A DNA stretch of 9,765 nucleotides from Flavobacteriales bacterium (GCA_947461185.1 CANHJY010000053.1:1-9765); one strand, 5' to 3'; shown: positions 1 through 6,961, numbered from the stretch's first letter. Numbers and translations are program-made. The notes: generated by a model from the sequence alone, not told the origin.

Positions 1-1
1 A

Positions 2-1165
2 AGTAAACTGTCTGCGGAGGAAAAGCTAATGAAACAACGCCTTAAAAAAGGTAAAGCTATTTTGGTAAAGGAATTTTCAAAAACCAAAAGCTTTTCAAGT
101 TTAAGATTGCTTTACCAGTCAGATGCTCAGGAATGGATAAAATTGTTAAAACCAATTTGGTTAAGTAATCCCTCCCAGGTTGCGCAGTGTTTTCCGTTAG
201 AAAGCAATTTATTCGATGTTGCTATTTTCGATGAGGCCAGTCAAATACCTTTAGCCAATGCGCTAGGTACGGTATTCAGAGCTGATAGGGTTTTGGTTGC
301 AGGGGATGCTCAACAGATGGGCCCAAGTAGTTTCTTTAAATCAGTAAGTTCGGAACCTATTGATTTGTTGCATCAGGCTCAGTATTATTGGAAAACCGCA
401 ACTTTAAAACACCATTACCGAAGTGAACATCCTCAATTGATTCATTTTTCGAATCGGTACTTTTATGGTAACGAGTTACTTGCTTTTCCTTCTTTCAACC
501 AAGAAAAAACACCTATCAATTTCCACTATTGCGAAAAGGGCATTTTTGATGAAAGAACAAATGTTTTTGAGGCGAAAGCCATCGCCAATTTTATATCAAA
601 AAATTTAAGCAGTAATGACAGTTTGGGAATTGTAGCTTTTTCTGAAACGCAGCTGAAAGAAATTTATAAGCACATCCCGGATGAAAAAAGGCAATTATTG
701 GAGCAGCGCATAGAACATGGGACTGTATTTTTCAAATCTTTGGAAAATGTTCAAGGTGACGAGTGCGATAGGTTGATCATCAGCTTTGGCTATGGAAAAA
801 CAGCTGATGGAACATTTAATTTGCGTTTTGGTCCATTGAATGCGAAAAATGGCCATAAGCGCTTGAATGTTTTACTTACTAGAGCAAGAAAGCGCATTGA
901 TTTTTTTGCATCCGTGGGTTGTGCAGATTTTAAATTAAGTAGCAATGAATCGGTTGAATTGCTGCGTAAATTTTTCATGCAATTGGAATCACAGGAATCC
1001 ATTTCGGAAAGTTCTCATTTCCCTTTGGGATTGCAAGTTGAACGCATGGAAAACAAATTGAAAATACCTCACGTTTACGAAAAACTTAAAGATGCTCGCG
1101 AGTTAGTAACAGTTGTTGACGTATTAAAAAACCGAGGATGGCATCTCGATTTCAATATCAATTAA
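2..1165 (+). CDS. Superfamily 1 DNA/RNA helicase, C-terminal part (5' end outside window)
   Basis: The reading frame is open to the left edge, so the ATG at 29 is an internal methionine and the N-terminus with Walker A lies outside the window. The visible 387 codons carry the second half of an Upf1-like SF1 helicase: Walker B FDEASQ (about 227-244), motif III GDAQQMGPSSFF (about 305-340), the YRS motif in HHYRSEHPQLI (about 410), a motif V region VQGDECDRLIIS (about 748-783) and motif VI RLNVLLTRAR (860-889), whose arginines contact ATP in the family. The layout resembles the large bacterial DUF4011/AAA_11/AAA_12 helicases. Many of those continue into a restriction-like nuclease domain; here only about 90 residues follow motif VI and no nuclease motif is visible. 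It would hydrolyse ATP to unwind or translocate on nucleic acid; the substrate is unknown. The stop codon overlaps that of convergent polA. Confidence 0.85.
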   Translation, partial: SKLSAEEKLMKQRLKKGKAILVKEFSKTKSFSSLRLLYQSDAQEWIKLLKPIWLSNPSQVAQCFPLESNLFDVAIFDEASQIPLANALGTVFRADRVLVAGDAQQMGPSSFFKSVSSEPIDLLHQAQYYWKTATLKHHYRSEHPQLIHFSNRYFYGNELLAFPSFNQEKTPINFHYCEKGIFDERTNVFEAKAIANFISKNLSSNDSLGIVAFSETQLKEIYKHIPDEKRQLLEQRIEHGTVFFKSLENVQGDECDRLIISFGYGKTADGTFNLRFGPLNAKNGHKRLNVLLTRARKRIDFFASVGCADFKLSSNESVELLRKFFMQLESQESISESSHFPLGLQVERMENKLKIPHVYEKLKDARELVTVVDVLKNRGWHLDFNIN

Positions 1166-3972
1166 TGAGCATCTAACCAGTTCTTTCCAACTTCTACCTG
1201 AACATCTAGAGGCACGTCAATTTCAATTGCACTTTCCATGCATGATTTAACCAAGGCCCCCATAGCATCAATTTCATGGAGCGGAACATCAAAAACCAAT
1301 TCGTCATGTACCTGAAGGATCATTCTTGATTCCATTTTTTGTTTCTCAATTTCATCGTGAATCCGAATCATGGCCATTTTGATAATATCAGCAGCTGAAC
1401 CCTGAATAGGTGCGTTTACCGCATTTCGTTCTGCATAACCTCGAACTACTGCGTTTGCCGAATTGATATCTGGTAAATAGCGTCGTCTTTTCATTATGGT
1501 TTCCACAAAACCCGTTTCGCGTGCATCACGAACTAGCTTGTCCATATAACCCCTCAAGCCGGCAAATTGCGCGTAATAACTATCTATTATTCCTTTTGCT
1601 TCCGTTCTGGTAATGTTTAAACTTTGTGACAAACCAAAAGCTGATTGGCCATAAAGAATTCCAAAATTAACTGCTTTTGCCGCGCCGCGTTGTTCCCGGG
1701 TTACTTCTTCCATCGGAACGTTGAAAATACGAGCCGCGGTTGCAGTATGAATGTCATGATTATTTTTGAATGCCGCTAACATGTGCGTGTCTTGACTCAA
1801 AGCAGCGATGATTCGCAATTCGATTTGAGAATAATCTGCGGCCATTATTACATGCTGTGCATCTTTAGCAATAAATGCCTTTCTGATTTCTCGACCTTTT
1901 TCTGTTTTGATCGGAATGTTTTGCAAATTAGGATTATTCGAACTCAAACGACCCGTTGCGGTTACAGTTTGCATGAAGTTCGTGTGAATACGCCCGTCTA
2001 TTGGATCTTTCAAGGTTGGCAAAGGATCGACATACGTGTTTTTCAATTTGCGCAACTGGCGATAATCGAGAATTTTTGGGATGATGGCATGCGTATGCTT
2101 TAACTTCACCAAAATGTCTTCTGAGGTTGCATATTGTCCTGTTTTCGTCTTCTTTGCTTTTGGATCCAATTTGAGAATTTCGAATAAAATATCCCCCAAT
2201 TGTTTTGGAGAATCGATATTGAATTTCATTCCTGCATCGGCTTCAATTCCTTTTTCCAAATCGGCGAGATGGGCTTCAAGTTCCAATGAATATTTGTTCA
2301 GAGCATCCGCATCAATGGCTATTCCTTCTCGCTCAATATCCTTCAACACCACCATCAAAGGCATTTCCACCTCGTAAAACAACTTTTTTAAATGGTCCTT
2401 CTGAATTTCTGGTTCAAAAATATGTTTGAGTTGCAAGGTGATATCGGCATCTTCACAGGCATAATCCATAATTTCTTCTGGAGCCAAATCGCCCATGTTA
2501 CCTTGTGATTTTCCTTTTTTTCCTATCAATAATTCGATTGAAATCGGTTTATAATTCAGGTAAAATTCAGACAAGAAATCCATCGATTGTTTTGATTCCG
2601 GATTAATCAGATAATGTGCAATCATGGTGTCAAAAATTGGTCCTTTCACTGCAATTCCATATCGCTCCAATACTTTCAAATCGTACTTCATGTTGTGGGC
2701 GATTTTTTCGACTTCTTTGGATTCGAAGAAAGGTCGAAATTCGTGAAGGATACTTTTTGAACTTTCAAAATCTTTTGGAAATGGCACGTAGAATCCTTCT
2801 CGATGTTTTATAGCAAATGACAAACCTACTATATCAGCATGCCTTGCCTCTAGGCTCGTGGTTTCTGTATCGAAACAAACTTCTTTGGCCTCCAATAATT
2901 TTTGAAGTAAAGCAGCGCGTTCTTCAGGAAGGTTGACCAAATGATAGCTTGGCTTTTCTGTCGCGATGGTCTTGTTATTTTTTGTTTCTTGAGGTGTTTG
3001 TTCAACGAGCATACTTTGCATGCCGAATAAATCCAATTGACCTGAATCATTTGCTTTACTTGTTGTTGGTGCAATCGCAATTTCCTCACCTAATATTCTT
3101 TTGGCAACGCTTCTAAATTCCAATTCAGTAAAAATATCTTTTACTTTTTCTGCGTCTACATCGCACATGATTAAAGCCTCTTCATCAAATTCAACGTCGA
3201 GATCAATGATAATTGTAGCCAGCATTTTGGACATTCTTCCCTGCTCTTCGAAATTGATCACATTTTCTTGTTGCTTGCCCTTCAATTCGTGTGCATGTTC
3301 GAATAGACTCTCCATCGATCCATATTTCTGAATCAAAGTTTTTGCTGTTTTTTCACCAATTCCTGGAATACCTGGTATATTATCGGAGGCATCACCCCAT
3401 AAACCCAAAATATCAATCACCTTTAGCGGATGATCCACTTCAAATTTCTCACAAACCTCTTTTACGCCAAGGATTTCGGGAGGATTTCCACCTCTTCCTG
3501 GCTTGTACATAAAAATATTTTCGGAAACCAACTGACCATAATCTTTATCGGGAGTCATCATGTAAGTTGTATAACCTTTTTGTTCTGCGATTTTGGCCAT
3601 GGTACCAATTACATCGTCTGCTTCAAAACCATTCAGTTCTAATATGGGCACATTAAACGCTTCTACAATTCGTTTTATGGGTTGAATCATTGAACGAATA
3701 TCTTCTGGCATTTCTTCTCGGTGTGCTTTGTAAGATTCAAAATTTTCAATGCGGTGCGTAGAGCCACCAGGAGGATCAAAAACGACAGCGAGGTGTGTTG
3801 GTTTTTCATTTTTTATGACGTCTATCAAAACATTGGTAAATCCAAAGGCAGCTGACGTATTTTGACCCTTAGAATTAACTCTAGGATTTTTCGCAAATGC
3901 AAAATAAGCCCTGTAAATTAAAGCATAGGCATCTAAAAGAAATAGTTTTTTATCGATATTTTTTGAAAGCAT
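1162..3972 (-). CDS. polA: DNA polymerase I
   Basis: A complete 936-residue family A polymerase for Okazaki-fragment maturation and repair synthesis. Residues 1-300 are the 5' nuclease (LDAYALIYRAY with D14, FDPPGG, EADDVIG, TPDKDYGQL, GDASDNIPGIPGIG helix-hairpin-helix). Residues 360-560 are the 3'-5' exonuclease. It keeps its metal ligands D368 and E370 (FDTET), D431 (HNMKYD) and D508 (YACEDAD), matching E. coli D355, E357, D424 and D501, so proofreading is probably active, unlike in Taq or Bacillus PolA. Residues 560-936 are the polymerase: motif A DYSQIELR (D713), O-helix RGAAKAVNFGILYG (K766, F770, Y774) and motif C QVHDE (D890). F770 is the ordinary residue at the ddNTP-discrimination position. 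The linker contains QLDLF (312-316), a fit to the beta-clamp-binding pentapeptide. The ATG start sits about 28 nt downstream of a TAGCTTTG promoter box and has no Shine-Dalgarno, as is usual in this phylum. Confidence 0.98.
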   Translation of the reverse strand: MLSKNIDKKLFLLDAYALIYRAYFAFAKNPRVNSKGQNTSAAFGFTNVLIDVIKNEKPTHLAVVFDPPGGSTHRIENFESYKAHREEMPEDIRSMIQPIKRIVEAFNVPILELNGFEADDVIGTMAKIAEQKGYTTYMMTPDKDYGQLVSENIFMYKPGRGGNPPEILGVKEVCEKFEVDHPLKVIDILGLWGDASDNIPGIPGIGEKTAKTLIQKYGSMESLFEHAHELKGKQQENVINFEEQGRMSKMLATIIIDLDVEFDEEALIMCDVDAEKVKDIFTELEFRSVAKRILGEEIAIAPTTSKANDSGQLDLFGMQSMLVEQTPQETKNNKTIATEKPSYHLVNLPEERAALLQKLLEAKEVCFDTETTSLEARHADIVGLSFAIKHREGFYVPFPKDFESSKSILHEFRPFFESKEVEKIAHNMKYDLKVLERYGIAVKGPIFDTMIAHYLINPESKQSMDFLSEFYLNYKPISIELLIGKKGKSQGNMGDLAPEEIMDYACEDADITLQLKHIFEPEIQKDHLKKLFYEVEMPLMVVLKDIEREGIAIDADALNKYSLELEAHLADLEKGIEADAGMKFNIDSPKQLGDILFEILKLDPKAKKTKTGQYATSEDILVKLKHTHAIIPKILDYRQLRKLKNTYVDPLPTLKDPIDGRIHTNFMQTVTATGRLSSNNPNLQNIPIKTEKGREIRKAFIAKDAQHVIMAADYSQIELRIIAALSQDTHMLAAFKNNHDIHTATAARIFNVPMEEVTREQRGAAKAVNFGILYGQSAFGLSQSLNITRTEAKGIIDSYYAQFAGLRGYMDKLVRDARETGFVETIMKRRRYLPDINSANAVVRGYAERNAVNAPIQGSAADIIKMAMIRIHDEIEKQKMESRMILQVHDELVFDVPLHEIDAMGALVKSCMESAIEIDVPLDVQVEVGKNWLDAH

Positions 3973-3999
3973 TTTATATTGAGAATTTTGTAAGCATTA

Positions 4000-4007
4000 C
4001 AAAGCTA
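4000..4007 (-). promoter_or_regulatory. Predicted polA promoter, -7 box TAGCTTTG
   Basis: On the minus strand this is an exact match to the Bacteroidota -7 consensus TAnnTTTG, about 28 nt before the polA start codon. That predicts a leader of roughly 20 nt. The -33 element is weak: only a TTTT about 22 nt upstream. Assignment is by motif and position only. Confidence 0.5.
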
Positions 4008-4106
4008 TTTTAAATTTTGTTGTAAGTTGAAAATAGTTTTTCCTCAGGTCAAGAAATTTGAAAATAAATGCGCTTTCAAGCGAGTCATAACGAAAAACGC
4101 TTCTTC

Positions 4107-4170
4107 TATTCACCGATTATATAGATATTTGGTGAATATGTTCACTGAAAATACGTATATTTAGTGAATA
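4107..4170. repeat. Two tandem imperfect 32-bp repeats with TTCAC/GTGAA half-sites (operator-like)
   Basis: Unit 1 is 4107-4138 and unit 2 is 4139-4170; they align without gaps at 24 of 32 positions. Each starts near TTCAC and ends in GTGAATA, so TTCAC recurs at 4109 and 4141 and GTGAA at 4132 and 4164, each exactly 32 bp apart, about three helical turns. Within unit 1, TATTCACC (4107-4114) and GGTGAATA (4131-4138) form a perfect 8-bp inverted repeat. Across the junction, 4132-4145 is the palindrome GTGAA-tatg-TTCAC. No third copy was found on either side. The position, ending 30 bp before the ATG at 4201, suggests binding sites for a dimeric regulator of that gene rather than of polA, whose promoter box is 100 bp away. 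Confidence 0.6.
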
Positions 4171-4200
4171 GAGATAGTTTATGTTTTACTTTCAACTATC

Positions 4201-4563
4201 ATGTTACTCATGAACAACCTCATCACCTATTCCGAACTTCAGGCTCATTTCAACAATTCAGCATTTGTTTTAAAAACCCAACTTCAGTTAGTTAAAGATT
4301 TTGGCATTTACAGCTTATTTTTCGACGAACAATTTTCACAAGAGGCTTTAACAAAAGAAGAGATTTTAAATGCCATTGGGGAGAAGCTAGCTGAAATTAT
4401 GCAGGAGGGAGAAGCTCGATTACTTCAATTATTGTACACGATAGATTTACCAGAAAACGCTTTTTTGGCCTTAACCACACAAGCTGATTTTCTTCAGCAA
4501 CTTGCTGAAAAAGTGCTGTTTCGTGAAGCGTATAAAGTGTATTTGAGAATGCGGTTTTCGTGA
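4201..4563 (+). CDS. Hypothetical small, probably helical cytoplasmic protein
   Basis: A 120-residue protein with no signal peptide or membrane segment. It is rich in Leu, Glu, Gln and Ala and reads as mostly alpha-helical (for example LTKEEILNAIGEKLAEIMQEGEARLLQLLY). The C-terminal segment, LTTQADFLQQLAEKVLFREAYKVYLR, looks like a conserved part of a family of short Bacteroidota hypothetical proteins, but I cannot name a domain or function. A second in-frame ATG at 4210 would give 117 residues, and nothing in the upstream sequence decides between them. It is preceded by the 32-bp tandem repeats at 4107-4170, the best hint of regulation, and is divergent from polA. The next gene starts 51 nt after its stop but appears to have its own promoter. 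Confidence 0.75.
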   Translation: MLLMNNLITYSELQAHFNNSAFVLKTQLQLVKDFGIYSLFFDEQFSQEALTKEEILNAIGEKLAEIMQEGEARLLQLLYTIDLPENAFLALTTQADFLQQLAEKVLFREAYKVYLRMRFS

Positions 4564-4590
4564 GGATGAATGGCATTTCTTTATTCCATT

Positions 4591-4598
4591 TATCTTTG
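4591..4598 (+). promoter_or_regulatory. Predicted promoter of the small lipoprotein gene, -7 box TATCTTTG
   Basis: Exact match to TAnnTTTG, 16 nt before the ATG at 4615. It lies inside the longer possible reading frame that begins at 4570, so it argues for the shorter start. No clear -33 element is seen. Confidence 0.45.
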
Positions 4599-4614
4599 TT
4601 TAAAAATTGAATCT

Positions 4615-4845
4615 ATGAAAACAATAATGTTTGTTGCAACGATCGGGCTATTAGCTAGCTGCGGTGGATGGTCTAAGGGTGAAGAAAACGCGTTTATGGA
4701 TAGTTGCGCAAAAGCTCCTGGTTATGATTGCGAATGTTCATTGAAATTGACAAAGGAAAAATACCCTAACGCAAGCGATTTCAACGAAAAAGGTGCTAAA
4801 GACATGGATTTGGCTAAAGCCATTCTTGAAAAATGTTCCAAGTAA
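4615..4845 (+). CDS. Small cysteine-containing lipoprotein, function unknown
   Basis: A 76-residue protein beginning MKTIMFVATIGLLASCGG, a lipoprotein signal peptide with lipobox LASC. Cleavage before C16 followed by lipidation is expected, anchoring it in the envelope. The mature part has four further cysteines: C31, C39 and C41 (CEC), and C74. That is consistent with two disulfides in an oxidising compartment. The segment CECSLKLTKEKYPNASDF resembles short bacteroidetal secreted proteins with a CxC followed by KYPN, but I know of no assigned function. An in-frame ATG at 4570 would add 15 residues before the signal peptide; it is rejected because the n-region would be unusual and a promoter box lies inside it. 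A hairpin follows the stop. Confidence 0.8.
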   Translation: MKTIMFVATIGLLASCGGWSKGEENAFMDSCAKAPGYDCECSLKLTKEKYPNASDFNEKGAKDMDLAKAILEKCSK

Positions 4846-4850
4846 TTTCC

Positions 4851-4903
4851 ATTGGGTTGCTTATCGGGTTTGACGATGAAAGCTATTTATCAAACCCAAT
4901 AAG
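4851..4903. terminator. Bidirectional hairpin between convergent genes
   Basis: The segments 4860-4873 and 4890-4903 pair as a 14-bp stem with one C-A mismatch and a 16-nt loop. An alternative 8-bp pairing, ATTGGGTT (4851-4858) with AACCCAAT (4893-4900), competes with it. It starts 5 nt after the lipoprotein stop and ends 11 nt before the last base of the minus-strand gene, so it can serve both. No U-tract follows on either strand, so it is not a classical intrinsic terminator. Confidence 0.6.
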
Positions 4904-4914
4904 ATTCCTAAAAT

Positions 4915-5376
4915 TTAGATGAAGGAGAAGGTCATTTTGAGCGTCTTCACAACAAGTTTATCGCGCACTAGTGCGAAGCCGTGTTGACTGTTTAGTTTCC
5001 AAATGAACAGTTGATGATTAGGTTTTTTACAACTTATGAATTCTTGCCATTCATCTAGGATCATTTTGTTGAATTCTTCTCGAGAAAGACCATATTGATG
5101 AATCAGAATGGTGTTATCATATTCATGAAACATATAGATTTCAAGTGCCAATTCCTCATCAATTTCAAAATCAAGTTGATCGAACTCAAGAAAAGAAGTT
5201 TTCCATTTTCCGTCAATTTCTATAAAATCCAATTCACATGGTATACATGTTGCTGTTTTTCTTAAAATATGATCTCCAAATGTTGACATGTGACTTATCA
5301 TCCTGTTACTGAGGAATTCACGACAAAAAGGACATCTATTGTGAAGATTGGGTTTGGTTATTTGTAATTGACGCAT
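4915..5376 (-). CDS. Hypothetical protein with two CxxC pairs (possible zinc ribbon)
   Basis: A 153-residue protein from the ATG at 5376. Near the N-terminus, C15-P-F-C18 and C44-I-P-C47 form two CxxC pairs 25 residues apart, spacing that fits a zinc-ribbon knuckle pair. The rest is acidic and aromatic (FLEFDQLDFEIDEELALEIYMFHEYDN) with no signal peptide or membrane helix, so a cytoplasmic protein is likely. No named family is recognised. An in-frame TTG at 5394 would add six residues, but it overlaps a TATTTTTG promoter box, so the ATG is preferred. It lies 40 nt downstream of the small membrane protein gene on the same strand and may be cotranscribed with it. Confidence 0.7.
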   Translation of the reverse strand: MRQLQITKPNLHNRCPFCREFLSNRMISHMSTFGDHILRKTATCIPCELDFIEIDGKWKTSFLEFDQLDFEIDEELALEIYMFHEYDNTILIHQYGLSREEFNKMILDEWQEFISCKKPNHQLFIWKLNSQHGFALVRDKLVVKTLKMTFSFI

Positions 5377-5391
5377 GAAGGATAGTGGTGT

Positions 5392-5399
5392 CAAAAATA
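5392..5399 (-). promoter_or_regulatory. Possible promoter -7 box TATTTTTG before the CxxC-protein gene
   Basis: On the minus strand this matches TAnnTTTG, 15 nt before the ATG at 5376, between that gene and the membrane protein gene upstream. It overlaps the alternative TTG start. With no -33 element visible and an AT-rich context, a chance match is possible. Confidence 0.35.
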
Positions 5400-5416
5400 A
5401 TCAGATCATTAAACTC

Positions 5417-5710
5417 CTATTCTCTTTTTTCTTTTGTGAAAATGGAAAACAAGAGCCCAAGGCCAACAATAACATCAACCACGTTCCATAATTCTCTTCC
5501 AAGTGCAATTTTATAAATCGGCTGAAAAAGGATGGCTAGGCCTATATACAAAATCATTTCATTTTGTTTACCAGCTTCATTAGCATGGAACGCCAAAACA
5601 CCAAAACCAATCATTGCAGCTAGGCGTACAAATTGAAAATATCCATAAGGCAAGTCTGCTAAACAAAAAAAGAAAAGTACGGCAAGAGATATTTTTATGG
5701 TGTTCGGCAT
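5417..5710 (-). CDS. Small four-helix integral membrane protein (DUF6804-like)
   Basis: A 97-residue protein from the ATG at 5710, dominated by four hydrophobic stretches: about residues 7-21, 27-43, 52-69 and 77-92. The order of landmarks is LADLPYGYFQFVR, then FHANEAGKQNEM, then LFQPIYKIALGRELWNVVDVIVG. It is reminiscent of the small uncharacterised membrane proteins grouped as DUF6804, an assignment from memory that needs a profile search. No catalytic motif is visible. An in-frame TTG at 5731 would add seven residues (MINNNLH) but is a weaker start. The downstream CxxC-protein gene begins 40 nt after its stop. Upstream lies the start-less frame at 5788-5969. Confidence 0.75.
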   Translation of the reverse strand: MPNTIKISLAVLFFFCLADLPYGYFQFVRLAAMIGFGVLAFHANEAGKQNEMILYIGLAILFQPIYKIALGRELWNVVDVIVGLGLLFSIFTKEKRE

Positions 5711-5787
5711 GTGGAGGTTATTATTTATCAAATTACGAGCCTTTTAAGAAATGCTCAAAAATTTTTAGAGAATTGAAATTTACCATT

Positions 5788-5969
5788 TTAAAACTTCTGC
5801 TTTAGCTTTTGAATGTAATTTTTAATACTACTAAAATAATTGGTATCCGACAAGTCAGTAAGAATGTAGGCGTCTAAATTTTCGCAAAATCTTGTTACGT
5901 AGGCTATTTGAGCTTGAGTTAGGCCATTGTTATCAAAAAAATCATCAATTCTATTTAATCGATTTGTTT
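5788..5969 (-). pseudogene. Start-less open frame, probable gene remnant or frameshifted small gene
   Basis: On the minus strand a frame runs from just after a stop at 5968-5970 to TAA at 5788-5790. Its roughly 59 codons read like real protein (RIDDFFDNNGLTQAQIAYV, then TRFCENLDAYILTDL and a Lys-rich end NYIQKLKQKF). It has no ATG or GTG; the only near-cognate option near its front is ATT at 5949. An ATG at 5943-5945 lies in another frame, just before a run of seven T. One extra T would join that ATG to this frame, giving a 53-residue protein. It overlaps the end of the upstream 169-residue gene in a different frame. It could be a truncated C-terminal fragment, an indel-broken gene, or non-coding chance. 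Confidence 0.35.
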
Positions 5970-6460
5970 ACACAATCTTCATATGCATCGGCAGGGGTAG
6001 AATATTTACTCTCACAATCATTAAATATTTTCTTCGATTCATCCGATAAATTATCATATCCAATTATTTCTGCATTCGCACCTACTTCAGAGCACTTGCA
6101 GGGATCTACACCTTCTTTGAATAAATTACTTATAAAATAGACAAAGATTAAAACCCCAACGATTATTGGAAGTGTATATTTTAAACCTAAGCTTGAAGAT
6201 TTACTTTTAATATCGATGATTCCATATTTTTCAATAAGTTTCTCATCGTTATCATAATTTTGGTCTTTTATCTCAGCTAACACCTTGGGAAGATCTAAAA
6301 AACCTACATTATAGGGTTTAAGAATGCCTAATGCTTTTGATTTTAATTTTTCTTTTTCGAAAAATCCAGCTTTTGATTTTTGTGATTCAATTATTCCGAG
6401 AATATATAAATCCTGTTCAGCGATTTTATATTTTTCAATTAACTCCATACTTTTATTCAT
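5951..6460 (-). CDS. Single-pass membrane protein with C-terminal cysteine domain
   Basis: A 169-residue protein. Residues 1-90 are charged and helical, probably cytoplasmic, with a near repeat: LIEKYKI (7-13) and LIEKYGI (75-81). One membrane helix spans about 95-114 (TLPIIVGVLIFVYFISNLF), preceded by Lys/Ser residues, so an inside N-terminus and outside C-terminus is expected. The 55-residue tail holds four cysteines, C121 and C123 (CKC), C149 and C163, around the segment IGYDNLSDESKKIFNDCESKY. That resembles short CxC domains of bacteroidetal envelope proteins and would suit disulfides. No family name is recognised. An alternative start is the ATG at 6448. It begins 30 nt after the stop of the upstream gene at 6491, so the two are probably cotranscribed. 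Confidence 0.75.
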   Translation of the reverse strand: MNKSMELIEKYKIAEQDLYILGIIESQKSKAGFFEKEKLKSKALGILKPYNVGFLDLPKVLAEIKDQNYDNDEKLIEKYGIIDIKSKSSSLGLKYTLPIIVGVLIFVYFISNLFKEGVDPCKCSEVGANAEIIGYDNLSDESKKIFNDCESKYSTPADAYEDCVNKSIK

Positions 6461-6490
6461 GGTCTTAATAGGAAATTTTGATTGTTTGTA

Positions 6491-6928
6491 CTAGTCTTTA
6501 ATTTCTATGGTAATTTCATCATCTATAAAAGCTGTAAAAATTTTACCTGCTTCAATTTTAACATCCTTTCCTTTCATCAATAAAAATAATGGTGAAAGTA
6601 AAAGCGTTCCTGCTACAACTCCTACTTGTCTGTTCTTCCCTTCGTTATTTTTTACAGCTCTTAAAGGAATTTCTCGCCCTTCAATTGACGTAACAGAATT
6701 TAAAGAAAAATCAACTTTTCCAGGTTTGCCTAACATCCCCTTTTTTTCAGCAACAGTTACACTAGCCTTTACTTTTGTACCCTCTCTAATAATTAGAACA
6801 TTCTCACAATATATGTCTTCATTAACTCTTAATCTTACTGGATCTCCAATTCTGGCATTCTTAGAATCTAATTCTTCTATAAGTTTAATTTCGACCTCAG
6901 TCCCTTCTGTTAAAGTGATAGTTTTCAT
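6491..6928 (-). CDS. Hypothetical beta-rich protein, no signal peptide
   Basis: A 145-residue protein with a pattern I associate with an unnamed bacterial family: ELDSKNARIGDPVRLRVNEDI, then IREGTKVKASVTVAEKKGMLGKPGKVDF, a line about a setting made by EGREIPL, a short hydrophobic stretch (about 102-118, VGVVAGTLLLSPLFLLM), and a closing KDVKIEAGKIFTAFIDDE. Members as I remember them are secreted or lipoproteins, whereas this one begins MKTITLTEGTEVEIK with no signal peptide. The hydrophobic stretch could sit in a membrane but is short. The function is unknown. It is the first gene of the minus-strand group, with a TATATTTG promoter box 34 nt upstream, and is divergent from the helix-turn-helix gene at 7040. 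Confidence 0.7.
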   Translation of the reverse strand: MKTITLTEGTEVEIKLIEELDSKNARIGDPVRLRVNEDIYCENVLIIREGTKVKASVTVAEKKGMLGKPGKVDFSLNSVTSIEGREIPLRAVKNNEGKNRQVGVVAGTLLLSPLFLLMKGKDVKIEAGKIFTAFIDDEITIEIKD

Positions 6929-6961
6929 ATTTTAAATTTATAATCACGCAAAAAATACACA

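Noticed and set aside
790..1002. A 70-codon minus-strand frame inside the helicase gene.
   Set aside because: It is antisense to the helicase motif V-VI region and has no recognisable protein features.
1783..3642. Several plus-strand frames of 65-106 codons and one minus-strand frame of 79 codons inside polA.
   Set aside because: All lie within the polA coding sequence, whose catalytic motifs are intact along its full length. Their translations show no domain pattern.
4071..4082. CGCTT-TC-AAGCG inverted repeat between polA and the gene at 4201.
   Set aside because: Five-base arms with a two-base loop cannot form a good RNA hairpin, and it has no clear relation to a promoter.
4107..4170. Possible CRISPR array from the 32-bp repeated units.
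   Set aside because: There are only two directly abutting, 75 percent identical copies with no spacers and no cas genes, so an operator array is the better reading.
4570..4614. Longer N-terminus of the lipoprotein from the ATG at 4570.
   Set aside because: It would put 15 residues before a normal lipoprotein signal peptide and would overlap the TATCTTTG promoter box.
5757..5766. A5T5 palindrome considered as a terminator or operator.
   Set aside because: It is simple AT-rich sequence with no GC stem and is expected by chance here.
6507..6935. A 142-codon plus-strand open frame antisense to the 145-residue gene.
   Set aside because: It is low-complexity Ser/Phe/Thr/Pro-rich translation, as expected for the complement of a Lys/Glu-rich gene. 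The minus-strand frame has a promoter box and operon context.
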